Shown piece by piece: positions 1 to 7,392 of a stretch of 10,822 nucleotides of DNA. Position numbers and translations under genes: made by a program. The notes beneath the pieces were generated by a model. It was not told the origin of the DNA. It did no database searches and was given only the letters and a program-made list of their open reading frames with translations. Within the stretch, counting starts at the first letter, position 1. Every line of letters begins with the position of its first letter. Location: positions 3,671-14,492 of the forward strand of contig DITH01000081.1 of the NCBI GenBank assembly GCA_002422745.1. Direction: 5' to 3'. The stretch comes from Alphaproteobacteria bacterium UBA6189. GTDB lineage: Bacteria; Pseudomonadota; Alphaproteobacteria; Rickettsiales; UBA3002.

Positions 1-236
1 CGGTTGGCGGCGATGGAAATGCCGATGCCCGAGCCGCAAATCGCCAGGCCAAACTGGGCGTTGCCATCCAGCACGGCACTGGCGACGGCACGGCCGAAGG
101 CTGGATAATCGACCGAATCGCTGCTGCTGGTGCCCAGATCCAGAATGGAAAAGCCGCACGCCTCGACCACCGGCACCATGGCGTTTTTTAGCGCCAGACC
201 GGCATGGTCATTTCCGATAGCTACCACATGCGTCAT
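1..236 (-). CDS. rpiB: Ribose-5-phosphate isomerase B, N-terminal part (runs off the left edge)
   Basis: Cytosolic enzyme of the pentose phosphate pathway that interconverts ribose 5-phosphate and ribulose 5-phosphate (RpiB/LacAB family). Reading the minus strand from the ATG at 236-234 gives 78 complete codons before the window ends. The start MTHVVAIGNDHAGLALK carries the family DHAG motif (residues 10-13), and ICGSGIGISIAANR near the edge is the phosphate-binding loop with the catalytic cysteine (about residue 67). A DYPAFG segment matches the conserved D-Y-P of the family. The remaining half of the protein lies outside the window. An in-frame ATG six codons upstream (254-252) is possible, but the chosen start places the first beta strand as in known RpiB proteins. 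No strong ribosome binding site is visible. In alphaproteobacteria rpiB is often followed by glyA, which cannot be tested here. It is divergent from the prepilin peptidase gene. Confidence 0.93.
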   Translation of the reverse strand, partial: MTHVVAIGNDHAGLALKNAMVPVVEACGFSILDLGTSSSDSVDYPAFGRAVASAVLDGNAQFGLAICGSGIGISIAAN

Positions 237-332
237 ATTTCTTGGCCAATGCATTTTTTATTCATTCGCGCGCCCTTCTTTGCTGGCGTCGCACCACAAT
301 ATCTTGTAGGTTGGCGCCTTGTTTGCCACGAA

Positions 333-361
333 CCTGTGGATAAATCAACCGAATCCACAGG
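333..361. repeat. 9-bp inverted repeat containing a perfect DnaA-box 9-mer
   Basis: CCTGTGGAT at 333-341 is exactly repeated in inverse orientation as ATCCACAGG at 353-361, with an 11-base spacer. The left arm extended to 335-343 reads TGTGGATAA, the exact complement of the consensus DnaA box TTATCCACA; the right arm (351-359, GAATCCACA) matches the box at seven of nine positions in the opposite orientation. It lies in the gap between the divergent rpiB and prepilin peptidase genes. It could be a DnaA binding site, an operator for another dimeric regulator, or an RNA hairpin in the leader of the prepilin peptidase transcript. The sequence alone does not decide between these. There is no AT-rich unwinding region or box cluster of the size expected for a full origin. 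Confidence 0.5.
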
Positions 362-402
362 CTCGGCAGATTCGCCCGAGAGAACAGCACGAACAGCCGC
401 TT

Positions 403-1203
403 ATGGACACCGCCAGCCTCGCCAGCCCAGCCCTTCTGCCTGCCATGATTCTGCTCGCGGCGCTTCTTGGTGCCGTGATCGGCTCATTTATTACGCTGGC
501 CACCTATCGGCTGCCGCTTGGCCAACCCATTGGCATGACCCGCTCGCGCTGCCCCAATTGCAGCACGTTGCTTCGCGTGCCCGATCTGGTGCCGATGCTT
601 TCCTGGGCGCTGGCCCGCGGGCGCTGCCGCCATTGCCACACCTCGGTCAGTATCCGTTACCCGCTCACCGAACTGGCCTGTGCCGCCGGGGCTGGGTTAC
701 TGGTGGCGCAGTACGGATTGCAGTGGGAAACCCTGGCGCTGATGGGGCTGTGGTGGTGCGTGGTGGCAATTTTTGTTACCGATCTTGAACATTATATCAT
801 TCTCGACGAAGTGCAGCTGCTGATCGGCCTGTTCGGGCTGCTCTATGTATGGGCGGCCGGGCTGGGCTGGCTGAGTGCTGCTATCGGCGCAATCAGCGGA
901 CTCGCCATCGGCCTGGTCTTGAAATATGGCTTCCTGGCCGTGCGCCATAAGGATGGGCTAGGCATGGGCGACGTGAAATTCCTCGCTGTGGCCGGTATCT
1001 GGCTGGCCGATGCGGCCAATTTCGTACCGTTTCTTTTTTACGCGGGGCTGCTTGGCATCGTTTCCGGCATTGGCTGGAGAATGCTCGGTCAGGGCGAGCG
1101 GTTTCCGTTCGGCCCGGCATTGGCCCTCGCATTGATGCTGTGTGTGGTGTTTCCGCCAGCAGCCGATGGATTCTGGAGCCTATACGGCGTCATCCACGAA
1201 TAG
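403..1203 (+). CDS. Prepilin peptidase / N-methyltransferase (A24 aspartic protease, PilD/GspO type)
   Basis: Integral inner-membrane enzyme that cleaves the leader of type IV prepilins or type II pseudopilins and usually N-methylates the new N-terminus. The 266-residue product shows the full bifunctional layout: a first membrane helix (about 12-30) running into GSFITLATYRLP, a cytosolic zinc-type domain with CPNC (50-53) and CRHC (75-78), then several membrane helices. The two catalytic aspartates are expected at D127 (VTDLEH) and D190 (GMGDVKF); FPFGP (234-238) is the conserved C-terminal motif. Length is normal for the family. The ATG at 403 is preferred over a TTG at 319 because the extra 28 residues would be polar and would cover the inverted repeat; the ribosome binding site is weak for either. 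The secretin gene follows 144 bases later, which supports a pilus or secretion role. The substrate pilins are not in the window. Confidence 0.92.
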   Translation: MDTASLASPALLPAMILLAALLGAVIGSFITLATYRLPLGQPIGMTRSRCPNCSTLLRVPDLVPMLSWALARGRCRHCHTSVSIRYPLTELACAAGAGLLVAQYGLQWETLALMGLWWCVVAIFVTDLEHYIILDEVQLLIGLFGLLYVWAAGLGWLSAAIGAISGLAIGLVLKYGFLAVRHKDGLGMGDVKFLAVAGIWLADAANFVPFLFYAGLLGIVSGIGWRMLGQGERFPFGPALALALMLCVVFPPAADGFWSLYGVIHE

Positions 1204-1347
1204 CGCTCATGTTCCGAGGTGCGACGGAGCCAACCTGAGCGTCAGGGAGAAAACACATCGAATTACTCACATTATCCTACAAACATCTTGTGGTTATTCG
1301 GTGCAATTGCTACTAACTGTAGTGAAATATCCGATTTGAAGGGGTGG

Positions 1348-3207
1348 ATGGTGCAATTACGAAAGGCTGCAGTTTTAAGCGTATGGCTGGCCCTTTCCCC
1401 CCTCCTGCTTTCCGGCTGCGAGCTGGAAGGCTATTTGCCCAAAGAAGGACAGCTGAGCGACATTCAGGATCGCCAGCAGGAACTTACCAAACAGGATTAC
1501 CGCGACCTAAATAAAACCGAGGAGCTGGTGGGCGACGATGTCGAAGTCGATGCCGATCTGGGCGCTCCCCCCGTACCCGACCTCGCACAAGTGCTGGCTG
1601 CGCCGCAAGCCCCTAAAGTGGGCAATACCAAAATCGTCACCCTGTCGGTGACCGAGGATGTGCCACTGCGCGATGTGCTGTTCGAGCTGGGCCGCCTGGC
1701 TGATGTCGATATTGAAGTGGGCTCGGGCCTCGATGTGCAGGGCATCAATTTGCGCGCCACCAACCGCCCCTTCAACGAAGTCATCGACCGTATCGCCACG
1801 CTGGGCAACCTGCGCTACAGCGTGGAAGGCAATTCCATCCGCGTCGAGCGCGACCTGCCATTCATACAAAACTACAACCTCGATTTCGTCAACCTCGTGC
1901 GCTCCAGTACCTCCAGCTATACGCTGAGCACCAGTGTGCTTTCGGGCAGCGGCGGCAGTGGCGGTGAATCCTCCTCCTCATCGGGTGGCGGCGAGGGTGA
2001 AAGCGGCGGCAGCGCCGGCGGCAATGTCGGCACCAGCGGTTCCTCCAGCGCCATCAGCGCCAGCTCGGAAAGCGATCTGTGGTCGTCGCTCGAAGCCTCA
2101 ATCGCCGAAATTCTCGCCTATAGCCCACGCGGGCAGGAAGAAGCCGTACCCAGCGCTGGCGGCACCGTGGCGGCAAGCGGCGCGGCGCGAGCCGGCGGGA
2201 CGGCGAATTTCGTGATTAACCGTCAAGCCGGTGTGCTTTCGGTGAACGCCACCGAACGCCAGCACGGGCTGATTCAGCGTTTCCTCGACCTGATGCAGCG
2301 TAACGCCTCGGCGCAGGTGTTGATTGAAGCCAAAATTGTCGAAGTCAGCCTGGAAGACCAGTTCGCCTCCGGGGTCGATTGGAACTCCATTATCGGCGAT
2401 AGCAGCAACGCGATTCGCCTCGGCGACTGGCAGCCCGGCGCTGTGACTGATCTGTCGTTCGCGGCGGGCTCGGCGGGTGGCAACGGCGCGATCAGTTTCG
2501 TGTTCGACCATGCCGATCTCGACCTGCTAGTGCAGCTGACCGAGCGGTTCGGTACTACGCGCACCCTCTCCAGTCCGCGCCTGTCGGCCATCAATAACCA
2601 GCAAGCCGTGCTCACCTTCGCCCGCAATGTCGTGTTCTTCGATTGTACGGTCGAGCCCGCCCAATCGACGGTGACCGACACTTCCACCACCTCCACCCCC
2701 GGCACGGCGGATTGTACCGCCAGCGCGGTGCCGATCGGGATCATCCTGAACGTGCTGCCGTCGATCAATCTCGACACGCAGGAAATTACCCTCAGCGTGC
2801 GGCCGACCCTCACCCGCGCCGTGGGTCAGGAAGAAAACCCCGAAGGGCGAATTCTTGCCTCGATCGTCGCGCAAAGCGGTGGCGATGAATCGACAGTGCC
2901 GCGTACCTTCGTGCCGATTGTGGAAGTACGCGAAATCGATTCGGTAATGAAAGTGCGCTCCGGCGGCGTCATGGTCATCGGCGGCTTGATGGAAGATGTG
3001 AGCACCACGGAAGCGCGTGGCGTTCCCGGTGCGTCGGACATCCCGCTGCTCGGCAACCTGTTCAAAAGCCGGGACGAACTTTACACCAAGCGCGAATTAA
3101 TTATTTTTATCAAAGCCACCATTGTTGATCCCAACGGCAGTGTCGGCAGGGTTGACCGCGGTGTGGTGAAGAAGTACACCACCGATCCCCGCCCGCTCTT
3201 CCGTTAA
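1348..3207 (+). CDS. Outer-membrane secretin lipoprotein, MshL/PilN-like (type IV pilus or type II-like machine)
   Basis: Forms the multimeric outer-membrane gate through which a pilus or pseudopilus system works. The 619-residue product starts with a lipoprotein signal peptide (hydrophobic 6-22, lipobox LSGC with Cys24). An N0/STN-like domain follows (about 93-170), then a Gly/Ser-rich linker (199-241), a short mixed segment, and the C-terminal secretin domain (about 321-592) beginning VLIEAKIVEVSLEDQF and ending with the typical VRSGGVMVIGGLMED (536-550) and IPLLGNLF (565-572). Repeated N1/N2 (KH-like) domains as in long GspD proteins are not obvious, and the lipoprotein plus STN plus Ser/Thr-rich loop layout is closest to MshL and R64 PilN-type secretins. 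Cys433 and Cys456 bracket a Ser/Thr-rich loop. AAGGGG at 1339-1344 is the likely ribosome binding site; it sits only 3 bases from this ATG, so the in-frame GTG at 1351 is an equally good start. Which pilus or secretion system it serves is inferred only. Confidence 0.9.
   Translation: MVQLRKAAVLSVWLALSPLLLSGCELEGYLPKEGQLSDIQDRQQELTKQDYRDLNKTEELVGDDVEVDADLGAPPVPDLAQVLAAPQAPKVGNTKIVTLSVTEDVPLRDVLFELGRLADVDIEVGSGLDVQGINLRATNRPFNEVIDRIATLGNLRYSVEGNSIRVERDLPFIQNYNLDFVNLVRSSTSSYTLSTSVLSGSGGSGGESSSSSGGGEGESGGSAGGNVGTSGSSSAISASSESDLWSSLEASIAEILAYSPRGQEEAVPSAGGTVAASGAARAGGTANFVINRQAGVLSVNATERQHGLIQRFLDLMQRNASAQVLIEAKIVEVSLEDQFASGVDWNSIIGDSSNAIRLGDWQPGAVTDLSFAAGSAGGNGAISFVFDHADLDLLVQLTERFGTTRTLSSPRLSAINNQQAVLTFARNVVFFDCTVEPAQSTVTDTSTTSTPGTADCTASAVPIGIILNVLPSINLDTQEITLSVRPTLTRAVGQEENPEGRILASIVAQSGGDESTVPRTFVPIVEVREIDSVMKVRSGGVMVIGGLMEDVSTTEARGVPGASDIPLLGNLFKSRDELYTKRELIIFIKATIVDPNGSVGRVDRGVVKKYTTDPRPLFR
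1942..2070 (+). other. Gly/Ser-rich low-complexity linker inside the secretin
   Basis: Secretin residues 199-241 are almost entirely Gly, Ser, Glu and Ala (for example SGSGGSGGESSSSSGGG), encoded by irregular GGC/AGC/TCC runs rather than a perfect tandem repeat. It separates the N-terminal periplasmic domain from the secretin barrel. Such linkers occur in several pilus secretins at this position, but the length is likely to vary between relatives because of the repetitive codons. Confidence 0.75.
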
Positions 3208-3226
3208 CCGCACGCGAGGACGACCC

Positions 3227-3991
3227 ATGTGGAGCAATATCCGTTACGTTTTACTCACCGCCACCCGTGACCGGCTGTTTTTCGGCCTGCTGATCGGGGT
3301 GCTGGTGGCCGCTTATATCTCAAGCGTGCTCGGCTCGACGGCTATGCTGGAGCCGGCGCAAATGACCCTGAGTTTTACTGCGGCGTCGGCGCGGGTCATC
3401 ATCATGGTCGGCCTGATCGTATTTATCGGCTTCCATATGCGCAGCGCGTTCGACACCAAGGAGATCGATGTATTGCTGTCGCGACCGATTTCGCGCGCGT
3501 CGCTGGTGCTTTCCTATTGGCTGGGCTTTGCCGCTGTGGCGGTATTACTCGTCGTGCCGACGGTGATTCTCGTGTTCCTGCTCGATGTGCTCAATACCAC
3601 CGGGTACTTTCTCTGGGCACTCAGCCTAATGCTTGAGTCGCTGCTGGTCGTGTCGATCGCCCTGTTTGCGTCGCTGACCATTCGTAGCGGCGTCGGCACG
3701 GTGCTGGCGTCGCTGGCGATTTACACGCTGTCGCGCATGATGGGATTTTTCGTCTCGACCACCAAATCGGGCATTCTGTTCCAAACCGAGGAAGCCAATT
3801 TCATTTCCGTCTGGACGATGAAAATCATCTCGATCGTGGTGCCGCGGCTTGATTTCTTCGCCAAAAGCAATTGGCTGATCTACGGCGCCAAATCCTACGA
3901 CGACCTGGTGCTGTTCCTGATCCAAGGCGGGGTATTTATCCCGCTGCTGCTGGCCGCATCGGTGATCGATTTTAAACGGAAGCAATTCTAG
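3227..3991 (+). CDS. ABC-2-type (NosY-like) transporter permease, no ATPase partner nearby
   Basis: A 254-residue polytopic inner-membrane protein with about six helices (roughly 18-36, 53-71, 93-120, 127-151, 155-176, 228-248). Between helices two and three lies DTKEIDVLLSRPISR (76-90), the amphipathic segment typical of ABC-2 permeases of the NosY / multi-copper-enzyme-maturation group, where it contacts the ATPase. This motif and the helix layout are the basis for the call; the cargo is unknown. A good ribosome binding site (GAGGA) precedes the ATG, 19 bases after the secretin stop, so it is probably co-transcribed with the secretin. The next gene starts 2 bases after its stop. No ABC ATPase gene is present on either side within the window, so the partner must be encoded elsewhere or the protein works differently. 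The C-terminus ends with a short basic tail (FKRKQF). Confidence 0.75.
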   Translation: MWSNIRYVLLTATRDRLFFGLLIGVLVAAYISSVLGSTAMLEPAQMTLSFTAASARVIIMVGLIVFIGFHMRSAFDTKEIDVLLSRPISRASLVLSYWLGFAAVAVLLVVPTVILVFLLDVLNTTGYFLWALSLMLESLLVVSIALFASLTIRSGVGTVLASLAIYTLSRMMGFFVSTTKSGILFQTEEANFISVWTMKIISIVVPRLDFFAKSNWLIYGAKSYDDLVLFLIQGGVFIPLLLAASVIDFKRKQF

Positions 3992-3993
3992 CC

Positions 3994-4863
3994 ATGCTGC
4001 TCACCTACTGGCGCAACCGCCCGAAGGCACGCAAATGGAACCTGCGGCGCGATCGCGCCATGCAGGTGACTGTGCTGGCACTCGCGCTGCTGCTCGGTGC
4101 GCAGGTTGCGTTCTGGAGCCATACGCGCAACATCATGCCGGAAATGGGCATTGTGCCCGACGTGCCAGGCGAGCGCACAGTACGCGCCCTGTCGTTTGGT
4201 GATGAAGAAGCCTTCTTTCGCCTGCTGGCGCTTAATATCCAGAATTCCGGCGATACATTCGGCCGCTTCACGGCGCTCTATAAATACGATTACAATAAGC
4301 TCTATCACTGGTTCCGCCTGCTGGGCAGCTTGAACAACCAATCCAATTATCTGCCGGCGATGGCGACCTACTATTTCAGCCAAACGCAAAATCCGCGCGA
4401 TGTTGGCTATCTCGTCGATTACCTCGACGAATATACCGAAGGAAGGCCTAAGGAAAAATGGTGGTGGGTGGTGCAAGGCGTCTATCTCGCGATGCACAAG
4501 ATGGAAGACAATAACCGCGCCTATGCCTTGGCCCAGCGCTTACGTGGCGTGCGCGGCATTCCCATCTGGGCGCAACAGATGCCAGCCTTTGTACAAGAGA
4601 ATCGTGGCGAGTTCGGCGATGCGCTGGCGATCATCCGCGATATTTTGCAGCACCCGGAAGATTACAGCGAGGGCGAGCTGAACTTCATGAAATATTTTAT
4701 CGAGGAGCGGCTCGGTAAGCTGGATGAAGTGCAGCAGGAGATCGATACGATCCGTAAGAAAAAGGAACGCATGAAAGCCGAAGGCGTTCCCGACCCCGTG
4801 CCGATGGGCCCGCCGGATGATGTGGGCGCACCACGCGCCCCGATGGGTGCCGGCGCCCCCTAA
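3994..4863 (+). CDS. Membrane-anchored helical-repeat (TPR-like) protein of unknown function
   Basis: I do not recognise a named family. The 289-residue product has a basic N-terminus (residues 1-22 rich in Arg and Lys), one membrane helix (about 23-40), and then a probable periplasmic domain, an orientation suggested by the positive-inside rule. Residues 67-250 are mainly helical, with aromatic-rich blocks and TPR-like spacing, such as FGDEEAFFRLLALNIQNSG, YDYNKLYHWFRLLG, YYFSQTQNP, KWWWVVQG and GEFGDALAIIRDILQ; the last block resembles a canonical TPR helix pair. A short charged coil (241-262) and a Pro/Gly/Ala-rich tail (264-289) end the protein. Its start is 2 bases after the permease stop, so translation is probably coupled and the two products may work together, perhaps as permease and periplasmic accessory protein. 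That pairing is inference. It converges on panB with only 13 bases between the stops. Confidence 0.6.
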   Translation: MLLTYWRNRPKARKWNLRRDRAMQVTVLALALLLGAQVAFWSHTRNIMPEMGIVPDVPGERTVRALSFGDEEAFFRLLALNIQNSGDTFGRFTALYKYDYNKLYHWFRLLGSLNNQSNYLPAMATYYFSQTQNPRDVGYLVDYLDEYTEGRPKEKWWWVVQGVYLAMHKMEDNNRAYALAQRLRGVRGIPIWAQQMPAFVQENRGEFGDALAIIRDILQHPEDYSEGELNFMKYFIEERLGKLDEVQQEIDTIRKKKERMKAEGVPDPVPMGPPDDVGAPRAPMGAGAP

Positions 4864-4876
4864 CCTAACCGCGCAA

Positions 4877-5719
4877 TTACGCCGAAACTTTCTTTGGCCC
4901 GGTCCCGTAGCACTGCTCAAGTGCGGGGAAACTACCTTCGCGCACTTCGCGTGCATAGGCGGCGGCGGCGTCACCGATCACATGGCGTAAATCCGCGTAG
5001 CGCTTGACGAATTTCGGGCTGCGCTCGAACATGCCCAGCATGTCGTCGACTACCAGCACCTGACCGTCGCACGCGGCGGAGGCACCAATACCAATCGTTG
5101 GAATCGGCACGGCGCGCGTAATCTCGACGGCCAGCGGCTCCACCACCCCTTCCACGACCAGGGCAAAGGCCCCGGCAGCGGCGATCGTTTTCGCATCATG
5201 CAGAATCAGCGCGGCCTGCTCCGCCTCGCGCCCTTGCGCTTTAAACCCGCCATAACGATGCATATGCTGCGGCATCAGGCCAACATGACCCATCACCGGT
5301 ATGCCCCGCTCGCTGAGGTAACGCACGGTCTCGGCCATTTCCGCGCCGCCTTCGAGCTTCACGCAGGCTGCGCCAGTTTCCTTGAGGATGCGCGTGGCCG
5401 TGTGAAACGCTTGCTCGGGCGAGGCCTGGTAACTGCCGAACGGCAGGTCGACCATGACCATGGCATGCGATGCGCCGCGCACGACCGCCGCGCCATGGGC
5501 GATCATCATGTCGGTCGTAACGGGGAGGGTGGAGTCGAGCCCATAGACCACCATGCCCAGCGAATCGCCGACCATTAACATGTCGCAATGCGGGTCGAGC
5601 AACTGCGCCATCGGCGCAGTGTAGGCCGTTAGCACGACGATTTTATCGCCACCCTTTCGACTGCGGATCTCGGGAATATTAAGCGGCGGGCGGCTCGCCG
5701 CCGTCGGCTGATGCGACAT
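4877..5719 (-). CDS. panB: 3-methyl-2-oxobutanoate hydroxymethyltransferase (ketopantoate hydroxymethyltransferase)
   Basis: Cytosolic enzyme that transfers a hydroxymethyl group from 5,10-methylenetetrahydrofolate to 2-oxoisovalerate to make ketopantoate, the first committed step of pantothenate and coenzyme A synthesis. The 280-residue product is of normal length and shows the TIM-barrel motifs in order: [10 protein letters not shown] (29-38), MVGDSLGMV (49-57, metal-binding Asp52), DLPFGSY (91-97, metal-binding Asp91), KLEGG (121-125, metal-binding Glu123), GHVGLMPQ (144-151), FKAQGR (159-164) and VVEGV (188-192, catalytic Glu190), followed by IPTIGIGAS (206-214). The start is well fixed by a strong ribosome binding site (AAGGAG, plus-strand 5727-5732) 7 bases upstream. 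That site and the first 41 bases of the gene lie within the end of the upstream kinase gene. panC is not adjacent in this window. Confidence 0.96.
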   Translation of the reverse strand: MSHQPTAASRPPLNIPEIRSRKGGDKIVVLTAYTAPMAQLLDPHCDMLMVGDSLGMVVYGLDSTLPVTTDMMIAHGAAVVRGASHAMVMVDLPFGSYQASPEQAFHTATRILKETGAACVKLEGGAEMAETVRYLSERGIPVMGHVGLMPQHMHRYGGFKAQGREAEQAALILHDAKTIAAAGAFALVVEGVVEPLAVEITRAVPIPTIGIGASAACDGQVLVVDDMLGMFERSPKFVKRYADLRHVIGDAAAAYAREVREGSFPALEQCYGTGPKKVSA

Positions 5720-7202
5720 CGGATTGCTCCTTCAGGGATGGGTTTGCCATGGCCGATTTCGGCATCTTGGGCAAGGTGATCGTGATGGTGGTGCCAACAT
5801 TCACTTCGCTGTCGATGGCGAATTCCCCGCCCATTGACTCAATGAATTTCTTGGCCAGCGGCAGGCCGAGGCCGGTGCCCTCGTAACGCCGCGCCAGGGT
5901 GGAATCCACCTGACCGAACGGCATCATGACGCGGCTGATATCTTTTGGTGCAATGCCGATACCGGTATCGCGCACCTGCACTACCAGCGTATGTTCCACC
6001 ACATTCTCCCATGCGGCGCAGCGTACTTCACCGCCGCCGGGAGTAAATTTCACCGCGTTGGACAGCAGGTTCAGCAGCACCTGTTTGAGCTTTTTGGCGT
6101 CGGTCGTGATAATCAGGTGATGGCTGGGAATATCCTCCACCAGCGTGACTTGCGCGTTCTCGGCCCGTGGCAAGACCATGCGCAGCGAATTGCGGATCAC
6201 TTTCGTCGCGTCGGTCTCGGCCCATTCCATCTGCAACTTGCCAGCTTCGGCTTTCGAGTAATCGAGGATATCGTTGATCAGGCTGAGCAAATGTTTGCCC
6301 GAGGCGTGGATGTCGTCGATATATTCCTGGTAGACCCGCTGCATTTGCTCGCGCGCTTCATTCTTGATGATTTCAGAAAAGCCGATAATGGCATTAAGCG
6401 GCGTGCGCAGCTCGTGGCTGACACTGGCCAGGAATTGCGATTTGTCGCGGCTTTGCGCCTCGGCCTGTGCGGCGGCGGCGGTGAGCTCAAGATTCACCTC
6501 ATGCTGGCGCGCGATAATGGCCTCGGCCCGGTTGGCGGTGAACATCAACGCCCCGACCAGCAGTATGAACGTGCCGATGATCGTGCCGCTGATCACGTAC
6601 TGGAAAAATTCCAGCTCCTTCCATGCCTGGCTCATATCGGTATACACTTCCACCAACGCCTCGGGCTGGCAACGAGCGCTCCCGGTGCCGTTGAGGCAGG
6701 AGCTGCGCACCGCTTCGCGCACCTGCGACGGGAAAATCGGCACCACCGATTGCATCAGCACATGGTGCTGATTGTTGCCCGACAGAAAAGCTGGGTTGAG
6801 TAGCCGTGTCGCCGATTGCCCGGCGCGGGTTTCGTCGACATTGAATAAGGTCACCCGCGTGGTGCCGTCGCTGGTGACATATGCGGCGCTCGATCCGTAA
6901 TACAGGGTGGACACATCGGGCGAAAAGATCGTCACTTTCACGAAGGGAAAGCTCCGGAAAAAGCGCTCGCTATCCTGCTGGTAAGCGGCGCGCGTGGCGG
7001 CATCGGCACCCTGGATCAATCGCGGTGCGTAGCGCTGCCACACGGTTTCGCTGTAACCAGCGATGATCGCTTCGGTATGCGCCCGGGTAGTGCTTAGCAT
7101 CTCGGCGGTTTTCAGTTCCCGGAAATACATACCGAGCGCCACCGCCCCGATCAGGACGAGGAGCAGGCTTATCACGGCAAAGTAGCGTAAATACGAGAAC
7201 AT
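5679..7202 (-). CDS. Membrane sensor histidine kinase (HisKA/HATPase_c, PleC/DivJ-like core)
   Basis: Two-component sensor that should autophosphorylate on a histidine and pass the phosphate to a response regulator. The 507-residue product has a membrane helix at about 7-26, a periplasmic sensor region (about 30-200) without a domain I can name, a second helix at about 201-222, and a short coiled linker rich in Ala and Gln (225-252). The HisKA domain has [18 protein letters not shown] (262-279, phospho-acceptor His263). The ATPase domain has the N box [13 protein letters not shown] (376-388), G1 DTGIGIA (412-418) and G2 GTGLGL (442-447), so all catalytic motifs are intact. No receiver domain is attached and no response regulator gene is adjacent, so it is an orphan kinase here. 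Cys169 and Cys178 could form a periplasmic disulfide. The C-terminal 25 residues are not part of the kinase fold and overlap panB by 41 bases. No clear Shine-Dalgarno precedes the ATG. The signal sensed is unknown. Confidence 0.93.
   Translation of the reverse strand: MFSYLRYFAVISLLLVLIGAVALGMYFRELKTAEMLSTTRAHTEAIIAGYSETVWQRYAPRLIQGADAATRAAYQQDSERFFRSFPFVKVTIFSPDVSTLYYGSSAAYVTSDGTTRVTLFNVDETRAGQSATRLLNPAFLSGNNQHHVLMQSVVPIFPSQVREAVRSSCLNGTGSARCQPEALVEVYTDMSQAWKELEFFQYVISGTIIGTFILLVGALMFTANRAEAIIARQHEVNLELTAAAAQAEAQSRDKSQFLASVSHELRTPLNAIIGFSEIIKNEAREQMQRVYQEYIDDIHASGKHLLSLINDILDYSKAEAGKLQMEWAETDATKVIRNSLRMVLPRAENAQVTLVEDIPSHHLIITTDAKKLKQVLLNLLSNAVKFTPGGGEVRCAAWENVVEHTLVVQVRDTGIGIAPKDISRVMMPFGQVDSTLARRYEGTGLGLPLAKKFIESMGGEFAIDSEVNVGTTITITLPKMPKSAMANPSLKEQSDVASADGGEPPAA
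5727..5732 (-). promoter_or_regulatory. panB ribosome binding site embedded in the kinase coding sequence
   Basis: On the minus strand AAGGAG lies 7 bases before the panB ATG. It decides the panB start and shows that panB can be translated independently or by re-initiation although its start lies upstream of the kinase stop. Confidence 0.8.
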
Positions 7203-7333
7203 AGGAGGGGCAACCTATCGCAAGGCCGGGGTAAACACAATCGAAACCGCAGCGCCTGCCCGGCGGTAGTGCAAGGAAAAATAACGATTTTACCGTGAGT
7301 TCTTCGGCAAATGACGCCAAATGTGCACGAGGC

Positions 7334-7362
7334 TTGACAATCGGCGGCCGACTCAGTAGAAA
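7334..7362 (+). promoter_or_regulatory. Sigma-70-type promoter for rpmH
   Basis: A perfect -35 box TTGACA (7334-7339) is followed after exactly 17 bases by TAGAAA (7357-7362), a four-of-six match to the -10 consensus. The start of transcription would fall near 7369, about 24 bases before the rpmH ATG. The position in the divergent gap before a ribosomal protein gene supports the call. The ribosome binding site GGAG is at 7383-7386. Confidence 0.75.
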
Positions 7363-7392
7363 GCCGCCTCTTTGAATAAAACGGAGCGCGCA

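Noticed and set aside
237-402. Full replication origin in the divergent gap
   Set aside because: Only one perfect DnaA box and one degenerate box are present, the gap is about 165 bases, and no AT-rich unwinding region is visible.
204-788. Open frame of 194 codons on the plus strand at the rpiB / prepilin peptidase junction
   Set aside because: It overlaps the prepilin peptidase gene in another frame and begins antisense to rpiB; no recognisable domain.
1288-1316. Possible promoter TTGTGG / 17 bases / TACTAA before the secretin
   Set aside because: Only three of six matches in each box; too weak to call in an AT-richer leader.
4846-4859. Hairpin GGGTG-CCGG-CGCCC at the end of the TPR-like gene as a terminator
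   Set aside because: The stem is short, includes a G-U pair, lies inside the coding sequence and has no T tract after it on either strand.
5991-6803. Open frame of 270 codons on the plus strand
   Set aside because: Antisense to the histidine kinase, whose motifs are intact; composition is typical of a shadow frame.
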